64,000 bases of DNA from Bacillota bacterium (GCA_023442465.1 JAEZZQ010000047.1:76752-140751); one strand, 5' to 3'. Positions 9,777-19,285 are shown, counted from the stretch's first letter. The notes: generated from the sequence alone by a model not told the origin. Program-made: numbers and translations.

Positions 9777-10094
9777 ATGAGTAAGAAGAGAAGAGACGAG
9801 AAAAAAGACGAGCTAAAGCAGTATGAAGACATTACTGTGGCAAACATGAACATAGAGGGTATGCCATGGTATGTAAAGAAACCGGAAGACCTAAGGTCTT
9901 CCGGCGCTTCTGCTGCCAATTCAGGAAAAGCCGCCGATTCCGGTCTTTCCCAAGTTACAGACAAGGAAATCCTCACTCCTAAGGAAACGAGGCAGCTTAT
10001 CATTAATTCCGTGCTCGCGGCGCTTTTCATAGGAGGGGTATTTCTTTTTGCTATTTTTCTTTTTTTGCTGTTTTGTATCTATGTATGGTTTTAG
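9777..10094 (+). CDS. Hypothetical small membrane-anchored protein
   Basis: A 105-residue protein of unknown function. The first 75 residues are charged and low in complexity (Lys/Glu/Ser/Ala); a single long hydrophobic helix (about residues 78-103) ends at the C-terminus, giving a tail-anchored topology. It lies 37 bases after oppF in the same direction and may be a passenger of that operon. Its TAG stop (10092-10094) overlaps the TAA stop of the convergent minus-strand gene, so the two coding regions share three bases. Confidence 0.6.
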   Translation: MSKKRRDEKKDELKQYEDITVANMNIEGMPWYVKKPEDLRSSGASAANSGKAADSGLSQVTDKEILTPKETRQLIINSVLAALFIGGVFLFAIFLFLLFCIYVWF

Positions 10095-11941
10095 GATTTT
10101 TTCATGTCCTTACTTTTTTCCAGCTGCAATTTCAGATTGGTGAAATCTGCCGGGCCGTTTTCCAGATAAAATTTGTGGAAGCGGTATTCGCTGTAGTCAC
10201 TTCCCCATAGCCCTTGGGCTTCTTTTTTTAATTCTAAAACCTCCAAATATCCCAAATAATATTTTAAATAGGTACCCGGTTCCTCCACTATATACTCGTA
10301 GATCGCCCTTGTGGTAGAGGTGTTTGAGATTCCGATGGTGGATAATATTTTGTGTACCTGCTTATAATTTGCCCCCTCGTAATGAATGGCAATGTCCAAT
10401 AAGGAGTAGAGACAAAGCTGTATCTGCCGGTCCAGCTTATAGGATTCAAAAAGTGCCTCCGCATCCGGATTTGTGTCTTTCATAAGTGCCTTCGCATAAT
10501 CGTAGGCCATAAGCTCCACATACATCGCCCATCCTTCCGCATATCCGCTGTAGGACAGCAGGGAGCGTATAGGGTTCACGCCGGTCTTGTTGAAGTATAA
10601 TTGAGAGTAGACTGTCTGATACAAATGGCCCGGATAGCCTTCGTGGGCGAGTGTAGTGTACAGCTCAACCCCCTTGGGATTATTTTTCCGATTGATATAT
10701 ATAACATTCTCTCTTATATTATCCAAGGGAGGAGTAAGGTAGAAGGCGGGGCTGCTATATTCTTCCAGGTTCTTGGAAATGGATTTTATTGTACAGACGG
10801 GCAATTCTCCTCCTTGTGTGGCTTCGGATAAGGCTGGAAAATCTTCCTTCATCATTTGCTGAAGGTTTTTTAGCATGTCGGAAGGTTCCTCATAAGGAAA
10901 TACGATGCTGGATGTCTCATGCGAAGTCAAAATGGAAGGATTGCTTTGCAAAAGGCCGTACATGGAATCGAAATTTTCGTTAAAGTCCTGAAAAAGCATC
11001 TCCTTGATACTGCTGATATCGCGATAAGAGGCAGTGTGGGAGCGTAGGAGATATTGATAATATTCACGTCCGTCCGGATAATAATACAGACCGTTTTCGT
11101 TCTTTCCGCTGCCCTTTAACAGGATAAGCTCATCCCCCAGCTTCTGATAGGCAGGGAGCATGACAGTAGTGAGAAGTCTATTATTTTCCGATAAATAATG
11201 CAGTTTCTCCTTCTCTGATATTACACCCGAGGACAACAGGGGAGCCAGCCTTTCTTCGAAGGTCGTGTTTAAGAAATGGGTATCCTGAGAAAGGGAAGCT
11301 TCGTCCATGATCGTATTGCATTGCTCTATGACTTTATCTACGGAATAATCGGGCATAAAAAGCCCTTCTGCCGACTGTTCCTTAAGGTACTGTGCAATGC
11401 CTTCAAAGTACGTATCAGTCTGGTCCAAGAGGGCGAGATAGTCCTCTACATCCCTTTTGTTTCTGAAAGTATATTCTGCAAGCAAAATAGGAAGCTGTGA
11501 CTGCATCCCTGAGGAGGGAGATAAGGGCGCGGAATAGTAATAGAGAGAAATACCCTTTTTCTCATTTTCCAAATATGGCACCAACAACTGGTAGGTGTAA
11601 GCATCCTGTTCATTTAATTTGGAAACGTCCATAGAATACAGCTGCCGCAGGGATGTAACGATTTCCTGAAGGGATTCCTCTTTATCCTCCTTGGAATAAA
11701 AAGGAAGAACGGACTCATAGGAGTCTATGCCATAGGAGGAAGGAGTTGCTACTGTATAGTGCATATTCAAGGTATTTGCCGTCAGCTCTGAGACAAAGAA
11801 GTCCTTGGCAAAATGTTGAAAGGACCGGGAATCCTTCGTGGAAAAAAAGGAAAAGGAGCCGGCGAGAAGCAGCAATGCCAAGGAAGAAAAAATTGCCGCC
11901 TTGCGTTTATTGGAAAGATGAAGGTTCATGAACTTTTTCAA
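10091..11941 (-). CDS. DUF885 family membrane-anchored protein, putative metallopeptidase
   Basis: A 616-residue DUF885 protein. An N-terminal hydrophobic segment (about residues 15-33) is a signal anchor or uncleaved signal, so the main domain is probably extracytoplasmic. The family hallmark HEGYPGH is present (near residue 435), giving an HExxxxH-like zinc-binding arrangement; the family is regarded as related to gluzincin peptidases. The start is TTG at 11941 with a weak AGG upstream; ATG at 11929, four codons in, is an equally reasonable choice. It is divergent from the 12261 gene and convergent with the small ORF downstream of opp. Peptidase activity is inferred from the family. Confidence 0.85.
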   Translation of the reverse strand: MKKFMNLHLSNKRKAAIFSSLALLLLAGSFSFFSTKDSRSFQHFAKDFFVSELTANTLNMHYTVATPSSYGIDSYESVLPFYSKEDKEESLQEIVTSLRQLYSMDVSKLNEQDAYTYQLLVPYLENEKKGISLYYYSAPLSPSSGMQSQLPILLAEYTFRNKRDVEDYLALLDQTDTYFEGIAQYLKEQSAEGLFMPDYSVDKVIEQCNTIMDEASLSQDTHFLNTTFEERLAPLLSSGVISEKEKLHYLSENNRLLTTVMLPAYQKLGDELILLKGSGKNENGLYYYPDGREYYQYLLRSHTASYRDISSIKEMLFQDFNENFDSMYGLLQSNPSILTSHETSSIVFPYEEPSDMLKNLQQMMKEDFPALSEATQGGELPVCTIKSISKNLEEYSSPAFYLTPPLDNIRENVIYINRKNNPKGVELYTTLAHEGYPGHLYQTVYSQLYFNKTGVNPIRSLLSYSGYAEGWAMYVELMAYDYAKALMKDTNPDAEALFESYKLDRQIQLCLYSLLDIAIHYEGANYKQVHKILSTIGISNTSTTRAIYEYIVEEPGTYLKYYLGYLEVLELKKEAQGLWGSDYSEYRFHKFYLENGPADFTNLKLQLEKSKDMKKS

Positions 11942-12260
11942 AGAAAATACCTGATGCCGTTTTTTAGAATATATGACGTATTAGAAGGAAAGATGTATTT
12001 ATGTTACGTATGAGTGTTATTCGTCAACAAGTAATAATACAACTTTATATATACAACTTATCAAATAGGTACATATATTGAATCCTTTAATTTCAAAAAT
12101 AATTGACAACAAGTATAATGTATCTTATGATATACATAAAATATGACAATGAAATTAAAAATAAATCCATATAAAATAATAGAATTGTACAAATAATAAA
12201 AGAAAAAGATGTATGGGAATATAAACCGGAGCTTATGACGGAGACGGAGGAATAAGGCGG
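11942..12260. other. AT-rich divergent intergenic region
   Basis: A 319-base gap without a gene. It must hold promoters for both flanking genes. A very good plus-strand promoter is seen (listed separately); no convincing minus-strand promoter stands out. No RNA gene or repeat was recognised. Confidence 0.6.
12103..12131 (+). promoter_or_regulatory. Predicted sigma-A promoter
   Basis: TTGACA (12103-12108), a 17-base spacer and TATGAT (12126-12131). It is the best match to the vegetative consensus in this gap and lies about 130 bases before the 12261 gene. Confidence 0.6.
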
Positions 12261-12647
12261 ATGAACGACGGAAATGAAAACAGAGAAATAAGAGAAAATA
12301 AAGGAGGGCACGAGGAGAAAAAGAAAGCGAACTATTTGCCTACAAGGCTTTCTTTAATGATTCGTTTATTTGTTGCCGCTTATTTGGTTTATATCGTATA
12401 TTCTCTTAAGGATGTGACCGAAAAGTATGCAGGAACAGAATTGGTTTTTTTCATCATAGCAATGATTGCATTCAGCATTATTGCTGTATTTTTAATTGTA
12501 CATTCACTCCGCGCCTTGTCTGCCGGAAAGTACGTGGGCGGAGCTATGGATGCAGATAATTTAAATGACGGCATTACAGATAATGATGACATTACAGACA
12601 ATAATGACATTACAGATAATGACGATGCTGAAGATGCCGCCAAATAG
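12261..12647 (+). CDS. Hypothetical two-helix membrane protein with Asp/Asn repeat tail
   Basis: A 128-residue protein of unknown function. A charged N-terminus (Asn/Glu/Arg/Lys) is followed by two hydrophobic helices (about residues 31-51 and 62-84). The acidic C-terminal tail is made of repeats of the type DNDDIT / DNNDIT. The repeats are also visible in DNA as ATTACAGATAATGATGAC-like units (12573-12625), a place where slipped-strand length change is plausible. A purine-rich GGAGGAATAAGGCGG precedes the ATG. It stands alone, with a structured region before the next gene. Confidence 0.6.
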   Translation: MNDGNENREIRENKGGHEEKKKANYLPTRLSLMIRLFVAAYLVYIVYSLKDVTEKYAGTELVFFIIAMIAFSIIAVFLIVHSLRALSAGKYVGGAMDADNLNDGITDNDDITDNNDITDNDDAEDAAK

Positions 12648-12713
12648 TTGTATATATGCAAATTTTAAAAACTTCCGGCTGCATCAGCGGTGCTTCTTGG
12701 AGCCGTTACCGTA

Positions 12714-12757
12714 GATATTTTCTTTAATTAGGAAAGTGCTCCTATTAAAGAAAGATA
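12714..12757. promoter_or_regulatory. Inverted-repeat site 1 with AGGAAAGTGCTCCT core
   Basis: The core TAGGAAAGTGCTCCTA (12729-12744) is flanked by longer arms TTTCTTTAAT / ATTAAAGAAA with one unpaired T, giving a near-perfect inverted repeat of about 14 bases per arm. The core recurs at 20548 and 24335 beside the sugar transporter and transketolase genes. It may be an operator, possibly of the regulator encoded just downstream, or an RNA hairpin. Confidence 0.45.
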
Positions 12758-12776
12758 ACTGCGCAGCTACGTGCGC

Positions 12777-12839
12777 GGAACAAAAGCTGTGCTGGCAAAG
12801 TATTTGGCCGCCAGAGTGTGCAAAGCACACTTTTGTTCC
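12777..12839 (+). other. Structured leader region before the sugar regulator gene
   Basis: Perfect 10-base arms GGAACAAAAG (12777-12786) and CTTTTGTTCC (12830-12839) enclose further complementary pieces (CTGGC / GCCAG and GTGTGC-aaa-GCACAC). This gives a branched hairpin in the transcript about 75 bases before the GTG start. It is not a terminator, as there is no T-run. Function unknown. Confidence 0.4.
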
Positions 12840-12912
12840 CAAGAGAAAAAAGGGATGATAAATAAGACTGATATAAGGAGGCGGATGGCGTAGCGCGCCG
12901 TCCGGGAAGACC

Positions 12913-13995
12913 GTGGGAAAAAGTCAATCAAAGTATATGGAACTTGTAAACTGGATAAAAGAACAGATTGCGGCCAAAACCTTTCTTCCGGGGCAGAAAA
13001 TGTACTCGGAGAACGAACTGAAGGATATGTTCCATGTGAGCAGGCAGACAGTGCGCCATGCGATCGGTGTCTTGGAGGGTGAGGGCGTTCTCATCAGAAT
13101 ACAAGGCAGCGGAACGTATATTAACGATAAAAGGCAGGCGAATCTGGAAAACCGGACGCGAATCTCCGTGGTAACGACCTATGTGGACGGATATATTTTT
13201 CCCAAGACGATACAAGGAATAGAGAACGTGCTGTTTGAAAACGGTTATTCTGTCCAGATAGCCTTTACCAACAACCAAAACAGCAGAGAGAAGACTATTT
13301 TGGAGGATATCCTGAGCCGGGACGAAGTAGCCGGCGTCATTATGGAGACTACCAAAAGCGGCATACCTAATTCCAACTTATACCTATATGCGGAGCTGCA
13401 GAAACGGGGTATCCCCATAATTTTCATAAACAGCTACTATCCATTGCTCTCCATTCCTCACGTTTCGCTCAATGATAAAATGGCAGGAAGGAAGGTCACG
13501 GAGTACCTGCTTGAAATGGGGCACCGGAAGATCGGAGGCATCTTCAAGCTGGACGACGGGCAGGGACACATGCGCTATGCCGGGTATCTGGAGGCTATGC
13601 AAAGTGCGGGTATGGCAGTGGAGGATGCTCGTGTCGTCTGGATAGATACGGAGGATATCAAGCATCTGGAGAAGAAGAAAGGAACCATTCTGGAGCGCCT
13701 GGGCGATTGCAGTGCGGTTGTCTGTTATAATGATCAGGTGGCCTTCGAGCTGCTGGGGATGCTGGCAGATGCAGGGCGGAAGGTCCCGGGGGATATTTCC
13801 GTAGTAAGCATTGATGATTCCGAGCTGGCTGTTTTGGGAGACGTGGCTCTTACTTCGGTTCCTCATCCCATAGATAAATTAGGAGAAAAAGCGGCCAATA
13901 ATCTGCTGCGGATGATAGAAAATCCTTCCTACGACGGTACATACGAATTTGACGCAGAAATTGTGTGCAGGGATTCGGTAAAGAAATTGATTTGA
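12913..13995 (+). CDS. GntR/LacI-type (AraR-like) transcriptional regulator
   Basis: A 360-residue regulator. Residues about 5-72 are a GntR winged helix-turn-helix (LKDMFHVSRQTVRHAIGVLE, ending in GSGTYI). Residues 80-355 form a LacI-type sugar-binding domain (Peripla_BP_3-like), the AraR architecture. It probably represses sugar genes and is released by a sugar ligand; arabinose cannot be assumed. The start is the GTG at 12913; ATG at 12940 is possible but would cut into the HTH domain. A strong AGGAGG upstream instead serves a three-codon ATG-GCG-TAG mini-frame at 12885. It lies directly upstream of a chemoreceptor and the sugar importer cluster. Confidence 0.85.
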   Translation: MGKSQSKYMELVNWIKEQIAAKTFLPGQKMYSENELKDMFHVSRQTVRHAIGVLEGEGVLIRIQGSGTYINDKRQANLENRTRISVVTTYVDGYIFPKTIQGIENVLFENGYSVQIAFTNNQNSREKTILEDILSRDEVAGVIMETTKSGIPNSNLYLYAELQKRGIPIIFINSYYPLLSIPHVSLNDKMAGRKVTEYLLEMGHRKIGGIFKLDDGQGHMRYAGYLEAMQSAGMAVEDARVVWIDTEDIKHLEKKKGTILERLGDCSAVVCYNDQVAFELLGMLADAGRKVPGDISVVSIDDSELAVLGDVALTSVPHPIDKLGEKAANNLLRMIENPSYDGTYEFDAEIVCRDSVKKLI

Positions 13996-14024
13996 GAGTT
14001 TTATAATAGTGTAAAAATCCTTGG

Positions 14025-14056
14025 GGCAGGTGACGGTTTGTTACCTGCCATTTTTC
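14025..14056 (+). terminator. Rho-independent terminator after regulator gene
   Basis: Stem GGCAGGT / ACCTGCC, extended by a G-T and an A-T pair, with loop CGGTTTG, followed by ATTTTTCTC. It ends the regulator transcript. Confidence 0.75.
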
Positions 14057-14102
14057 TCAAAAAAAATCAACTTTTTACCTAAAAAAGTACACTGCATTTC
14101 GA

Positions 14103-14119
14103 CAAACGTTTGATATAAT
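14103..14119 (+). promoter_or_regulatory. -10 box with overlapping CAAACGTTTG palindrome
   Basis: A perfect palindrome CAAACGTTTG (14103-14112) directly abuts TATAAT (14114-14119), about 70 bases before the chemoreceptor start. The -35 region is poor, so an activator or a repressor at the palindrome is plausible. Confidence 0.4.
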
Positions 14120-14187
14120 TTTATTGTGGGTATTTATCCGGTAAAAAACGAAAGTTTGCATCTTATGCAGAAGGGAAGGGTTATTTT

Positions 14188-15915
14188 ATGAAAAAGATAA
14201 GTACAAAGTTTATGGCAGTTATTATGATAGTGGCGGCAATTGGACTTGCGGGAATGGGAATACTGGTTAATAATATAAATGGAATACGAGTGGTATCGGA
14301 ACGTATCCTCTCGGGAGAATTGCAGGACTACAGGGAAGTCTCCGAAATTGCGGCGGACTTCGAAATCATACACAAATCCGTGCTGAAGCATGTTATGACC
14401 GCCAAGGAAACGAAGACGGCCCTTGCGGAAAATGAGATCAAGGCGAAGCGCAAGAATGTGGATGCTCTTTTGGCGTCTTATGCGACGAGGCTGAACGGAG
14501 AAAAACAGGAAATTTACGATGAGCTTATGGCAACCTATACGATCTATCTGACGGAGCTCGACAATATTCTGGAGGTCAGCAAGAGCGGAGATAAATCCAA
14601 AGCTCAGACCTTGGTGTTCAGCAATATTACCAATTATGAAAGTCAGATGGAGACTTGCCTGGGGCAGCTCCAAAGCCTGTCCTTAGAGAAAATGGAGGCA
14701 GGAAAGCAGAGCGTGTACGCCTATACGGGGCAAGTACCTCTCGTCAGCACTCTGTCCGTGAGTATCGTGATATTTGCTGTTATTGTAGCTTATCTCATTG
14801 CCAAATGGACGATTATTACTCCAGTCAAGCGAACGACCGGGGAGCTGAACCGGATCATAAAGAGCATCGAGGAGGAACGGGGAGACTTGAGCCTGCGCGT
14901 ATCGGAGAAGTCCAAGGATGAAATCGGCGTGCTGGCTAAGGGCATTAATCGTTTCCTCGGAATACTTGAGAGCATGATTGGCAATATGATAGATTCCTGT
15001 GAACAGATGGGAGAGGCGCAGGAGAAAGTAAGGGAGAATATTGATACAACTAACTTCAGCGCACAGAACACCTCGGCGACGACAGAGGAGCTGGCGGCGG
15101 GGATGAAATGTGTTACAGACAACGTAGCGATGGTCGGAGAAGAGACCAGGAAGGTGCGCTTGTCTGCAGAAGCTATGGCGAATCAGGCGAAGGAAGGTAC
15201 CGGCTACGCAGGAGAAATCAGACAGCGTGCCAAAGGTCTTCAGGACAAGGCGATAGAGAGTAAGGAAGAGGCGAAGAACATTCTTACCCAGATAGGCAGT
15301 GCGGTGAACGATTCCATAGACGATACCAAGCAGATAGGGAAGATCGCGGAGTTGACCGGGGATATTCTGGGCGTAGCCAGCCAGACCAATCTTCTGGCAT
15401 TGAACGCTTCTATCGAGGCCGCGAGGGCGGGAGAAGCCGGCAAGGGATTTGCGGTAGTGGCGGAAGAAATAAGGATGTTAGCTGATAATTCCAAGCAGAC
15501 GGCGAACAAAATACAGAACATCAGCGAAAAGGTGGTAACGAGCGTGGCACGGCTTTCGCAGGAAGCTTCTAAGCTGCTTCAGTTTGTCAGCGGAAAGGTA
15601 ATGGAGGACTACGAGGTGCTGGAGCACACGGGAGAGCAATACTTCACCGATGCGGCGACCCTTCATGAGATCATGGAAAATATAGCACAGGCTTCGGATG
15701 TGCTCAAGCAGGCTATGGAGCGTGTTGCGGAAACCAACGAAGGCATCACCCTGACGGTAAACGAAAGCGCAGAAGGAATAAATAACGTGGTATATAATAC
15801 GCTGGGAGTAGCGGACGGAATGAAGGAAATTGATCGTGCCCTTGAAGGAATGGCCAGTGCCGTAAGTATACTGGAAAGCGAAATAAGAGTATTTGACAAA
15901 AAAAGGATTGAATAG
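14188..15915 (+). CDS. Methyl-accepting chemotaxis protein
   Basis: A 575-residue transmembrane chemoreceptor. TM1 is about residues 8-29, a four-helix-bundle-like external sensor domain follows (30-190), TM2 is about 192-213, then HAMP (215-270) and the cytoplasmic signalling domain. The highly conserved hairpin tip is recognisable as QTNLLALNASIEAARAGE, followed by GKGFAVVAEEIR. It is transcribed just ahead of a response regulator/sensor kinase pair (18-base gap) and near a sugar importer, which suggests taxis or signalling towards the same sugar. This ligand link is inference. No CheW/CheA genes lie in the window. Confidence 0.92.
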   Translation: MKKISTKFMAVIMIVAAIGLAGMGILVNNINGIRVVSERILSGELQDYREVSEIAADFEIIHKSVLKHVMTAKETKTALAENEIKAKRKNVDALLASYATRLNGEKQEIYDELMATYTIYLTELDNILEVSKSGDKSKAQTLVFSNITNYESQMETCLGQLQSLSLEKMEAGKQSVYAYTGQVPLVSTLSVSIVIFAVIVAYLIAKWTIITPVKRTTGELNRIIKSIEEERGDLSLRVSEKSKDEIGVLAKGINRFLGILESMIGNMIDSCEQMGEAQEKVRENIDTTNFSAQNTSATTEELAAGMKCVTDNVAMVGEETRKVRLSAEAMANQAKEGTGYAGEIRQRAKGLQDKAIESKEEAKNILTQIGSAVNDSIDDTKQIGKIAELTGDILGVASQTNLLALNASIEAARAGEAGKGFAVVAEEIRMLADNSKQTANKIQNISEKVVTSVARLSQEASKLLQFVSGKVMEDYEVLEHTGEQYFTDAATLHEIMENIAQASDVLKQAMERVAETNEGITLTVNESAEGINNVVYNTLGVADGMKEIDRALEGMASAVSILESEIRVFDKKRIE

Positions 15916-15932
15916 AGATAGGAGCTTGAAGC

Positions 15933-17621
15933 ATGTTAAAGGTTTTTCTTGTAGAGGATGAAATCGTAATGAGAGAGGGGATCAAGAACAATATCCCCTG
16001 GGAGGAAGAAGGCTTCGATTTCGTGGGCGAGGCCAGCGATGGAGAGCTGGCATACCCGATGATCCGGAAGCTTTGCCCGGATATTATCATTACGGATATT
16101 AAGATGCCCTTTATGGACGGATTGGAACTGAGCCGTCTGGTAAAGAAGGACCTTCCGGACGTGAGCATAATCATCTTAAGCGGTTACGACGAATTCGAAT
16201 ACGCGAAAGAGGCCATAAGAATAGGAGTTACGGAATACTTAGTAAAACCGGTTTCCTCTGCGAAGCTTTTAGAAGCGGTGAAAGAAATCGGCAGCCGTAT
16301 CGAGAAGGAGAACGAGAAGAAAAAATATTTGGAGCAGTTCAAAAAGGAAATGAAGGAAATGGAGCTGCATGAAAAGGAGAAATTCCTGCATGAGATATTG
16401 TCTGGAAGAATTCCGATGACGGAGCTTCTGGAAAAAGGCAAAAAGATGAATATACACTTGGCAGCGGGAGTTTATGACGTGGTGCTTTTCATGATGCGTC
16501 AATCGGAAGATATGGACGGTACCTGCGCCAAGGAGCTTCCGGCAGCTTGGGACACCGTTATGGAGCTGGCGGAGCAGACGGAGAACATTTACATGTTCAA
16601 CAGAGGGATAGACGGCGTGGAGTTCCTGCTCCTGGACGAGAACGAAAAGAGGATGGAGCAAAAAAGGCATGATTTTCTGAAAGAGCTGACAGGCATCGCC
16701 TCGAAATCCGGAGAGCTTCAGTATTTCATCGGTGTGGGCAATGTGGTAAACAGACTCAGAGAGGTGCATGAATCCTATGAAAGCGCCAGCAAAGCCTTTT
16801 CTTACCGCTATCTGATTTCCTCAAGCCGTATCGTATATGCGGAACATATGGACGAAATGCGCGTGGGAATCGGTGGAAGCGATGATGCGGACATCGATTT
16901 GAAGGAGCTGGACTTCGGCAAGATCGACCGGAAAATCATAAAGAATTTTCTTACCAAAGGACTTTTGGAAGAGGTCTCTCACTTCATCGAGGACTATTTT
17001 TCCAGTTTGGGAAGCGGTAACGTGGAATCCATACTGTTTCGCCAATATATAACCACTGATATGTACTTTGGGACGGTGGCCTTCGTGGAGGAACTGGGGT
17101 ATGACGCCGATAATATTATAGCGGTGTTCGGAGATTTCAAGGCGATTTCGGAGGTGTTCCCTTCTGTAGAGAAGACGAAGGAATACCTAAAGAATATGAT
17201 AAGGGAGGCCATGAACCTGAGAGACCGGATATCCGTGAAGAAATACGGCAGTCTCATCGACGATGCCAAGGCGTATATCGAGCGTAATTTTGATTCTGAG
17301 GATATCTCTCTTAACAGTGTGGCTACCCATGTGAATATCAGCGCCAGCCATTTCAGCAGCATATTCAGCGGAGAAGAGGGGCAGACCTTCATCGAATATC
17401 TGACGGCGCTTCGCATGGACAAAGCGAAGCAGCTTCTTATGTGCTCCAGCTTGAAAAGCTCGGAAATCGGTTATGCGGTAGGGTATAAGGACCCTCATTA
17501 TTTCAGCTATCTTTTTAAGAAAACACAGAATTGTACGCCGAAGGAATACCGTATGAGAGGCAAGACAGGCAATGCCGATAGTATAAGCAATGTCTATAAT
17601 GCAGGCATGGAGGACGCATGA
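15933..17621 (+). CDS. Two-component response regulator, YesN/AraC type
   Basis: A 562-residue response regulator. The receiver domain (residues 1-120) has phospho-acceptor Asp55 in ITDIKMPFMDG and the conserved Lys in EYLVKPVSS. A long middle region of unknown fold (about 130-440) leads to a C-terminal AraC-type double helix-turn-helix (about 450-545; ISASHFSSIF and YAVGYKDPHYFSYLFKK). This architecture matches YesN, which controls carbohydrate transporters. The next gene, the kinase, overlaps its stop by four bases. Expected targets are the adjacent sugar ABC genes; that is inference from position. Confidence 0.92.
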   Translation: MLKVFLVEDEIVMREGIKNNIPWEEEGFDFVGEASDGELAYPMIRKLCPDIIITDIKMPFMDGLELSRLVKKDLPDVSIIILSGYDEFEYAKEAIRIGVTEYLVKPVSSAKLLEAVKEIGSRIEKENEKKKYLEQFKKEMKEMELHEKEKFLHEILSGRIPMTELLEKGKKMNIHLAAGVYDVVLFMMRQSEDMDGTCAKELPAAWDTVMELAEQTENIYMFNRGIDGVEFLLLDENEKRMEQKRHDFLKELTGIASKSGELQYFIGVGNVVNRLREVHESYESASKAFSYRYLISSSRIVYAEHMDEMRVGIGGSDDADIDLKELDFGKIDRKIIKNFLTKGLLEEVSHFIEDYFSSLGSGNVESILFRQYITTDMYFGTVAFVEELGYDADNIIAVFGDFKAISEVFPSVEKTKEYLKNMIREAMNLRDRISVKKYGSLIDDAKAYIERNFDSEDISLNSVATHVNISASHFSSIFSGEEGQTFIEYLTALRMDKAKQLLMCSSLKSSEIGYAVGYKDPHYFSYLFKKTQNCTPKEYRMRGKTGNADSISNVYNAGMEDA

Positions 17622-19090
17622 AGAAGCTATTGAGGTTAATGAAGGCATTTCAGTTGAACGGGAAGCTGAACAGAAAACTGAACGTGATGATTGCAGTCAT
17701 TATGGTTCCCTTTATCATTCTTGTGATTTATTTGCTGGCATCCATGATAAATTACTGTAACTCTTATAATCAAATCGTAAGGAACGTGTCTTTGGCAAAC
17801 AGCTACAACATCGACTTTAAAAAGGAAATTGATGCCGGAATGTATCAGATTGCCATAGGTTCGGCGGTTCCTGAAAATATTCAGGAGAAAAAGGACATAC
17901 GTAATCCATATGAGGTGCTTAACGAGGCGAGAACGGACTTTGCCAAGCTTCAGAAATCTACGCTTGCTCCGGGCAACGAGAGGAGGGTAAAGAGGCTTCT
18001 TAAGACCTTCGACACTTTGGAGAAGCGTATGCAGGAAATCTCGGCGGACGCGGGCGAAAGCGGACATTATGAAGAGAATCTGGTGCGCCTCGATAACAAT
18101 ATCAGGATATTGACAGAGGTCCTGCAGGAGGGGATTCAGGAATACATCCATTACGAAACAGACCATCTGGAATCCGTGAGATATGAACTGGAGCAGAAGG
18201 AACAGGATGCGGTAGAAATCAGCGTTATCTGTCTGATAGTTGTCATCGCTGGAGCGGTAATGGCGGGTTTTGCTATTTCCAGAAGTGTGGTAAAGCCAAT
18301 CGTTGGTATGTGCAAGACCACAGAGGAGGTCGCCCTGGGCAACTTCGATGTGAGGGTAGAGGTGAACTCTTCGGATGAGACGGCTATTCTGGCAGAAAGC
18401 TTCAACAAGATGATTGCGGATATGGGTGAGCTTGTGGAACGGATCAAGCAGGAGCAGCTCAACCTCAGGGATGCGGAGCTGAAGCTTTTGCAGGCCCAGA
18501 TCAATCCCCATTTTTTATACAACACTTTGGACACTATTATATGGATGGCAGAAGCAGGAAAGAAGGAGGAAGTGGTTTCCCTCGTTTCCTCCTTGTCAGG
18601 CTTTTTCAGGACAACCCTCAGCAAAGGCCGGGATTATATAACGGTTCGTGAAGAGGTATCCCATATAAACAGCTATCTGGAAATACAAAAATTCAGGTAC
18701 CGCGATATTATGGATTATGAAATCAATATTCCCGACAGCATGAGCGAATATCCGATTTTGAAGCTTACCTTGCAGCCCTTGGTGGAGAATGCCCTTTACC
18801 ATGGAATTAAGAATAAAAGGGGCAAGGGAAAGATTGAGGTTCAGGGAGCGATTAAGAATAATCTCCTGATGTTTACCGTGAAGGATGACGGCATAGGAAT
18901 GATGCCTGAGCAGCTTCATACGCTTTATGAAACCATAGAGAAGGAGCACAGCGACAGTGAGGATACTGCGGGCTTCGGGCTGGCTAATGTAAACGAGAGA
19001 ATCCGACTGAACTACGGGAAGGAGTACGGTCTTACCTTCCGCAGCGTGTATGGAGAGGGGACTGCGGTAAGCGTTACGATACCCATATGA
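17618..19090 (+). CDS. Sensor histidine kinase, YesM type
   Basis: A 490-residue membrane kinase, partner of the preceding regulator (ATGA overlap). TM1 is about residues 27-48, an external sensor region follows, TM2 is about 203-222 and HAMP about 225-280. The phospho-acceptor histidine lies in QINPHFLYNTLD (near residue 298), the hallmark of the LytS/YesM His_kinase family. The ATPase domain shows N-box LVENALYHGI, G1 DDGIGMM and G2 GFGLANVNERI. It lies just before a sugar-binding lipoprotein gene, as is typical of YesMN-controlled sugar importers. Confidence 0.92.
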   Translation: MKKLLRLMKAFQLNGKLNRKLNVMIAVIMVPFIILVIYLLASMINYCNSYNQIVRNVSLANSYNIDFKKEIDAGMYQIAIGSAVPENIQEKKDIRNPYEVLNEARTDFAKLQKSTLAPGNERRVKRLLKTFDTLEKRMQEISADAGESGHYEENLVRLDNNIRILTEVLQEGIQEYIHYETDHLESVRYELEQKEQDAVEISVICLIVVIAGAVMAGFAISRSVVKPIVGMCKTTEEVALGNFDVRVEVNSSDETAILAESFNKMIADMGELVERIKQEQLNLRDAELKLLQAQINPHFLYNTLDTIIWMAEAGKKEEVVSLVSSLSGFFRTTLSKGRDYITVREEVSHINSYLEIQKFRYRDIMDYEINIPDSMSEYPILKLTLQPLVENALYHGIKNKRGKGKIEVQGAIKNNLLMFTVKDDGIGMMPEQLHTLYETIEKEHSDSEDTAGFGLANVNERIRLNYGKEYGLTFRSVYGEGTAVSVTIPI

Positions 19091-19131
19091 GTGTCCGTTA
19101 CTCATTGAGAACAAAAAGAATAAAGAACATA

Positions 19132-19177
19132 AAAAAATGAACTTTTTTCATAAAATAATTAAAAAAGTTCATTTTTT
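19132..19177. terminator. A/T-type terminator hairpin after the two-component operon
   Basis: A perfect 17-base inverted repeat AAAAAATGAACTTTTTT / AAAAAAGTTCATTTTTT around a 12-base loop. It carries U-runs in both directions, so it can act from either side. Confidence 0.75.
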
Positions 19178-19285
19178 GTTCACAGATTAGTAAAAAATAC
19201 CACTTTCCAAATAAAATATTCCCTTTCAATCCAAACAGAAATTGATAGAATAATACATATAAACGAGAGGCACATCGGTATCAAT

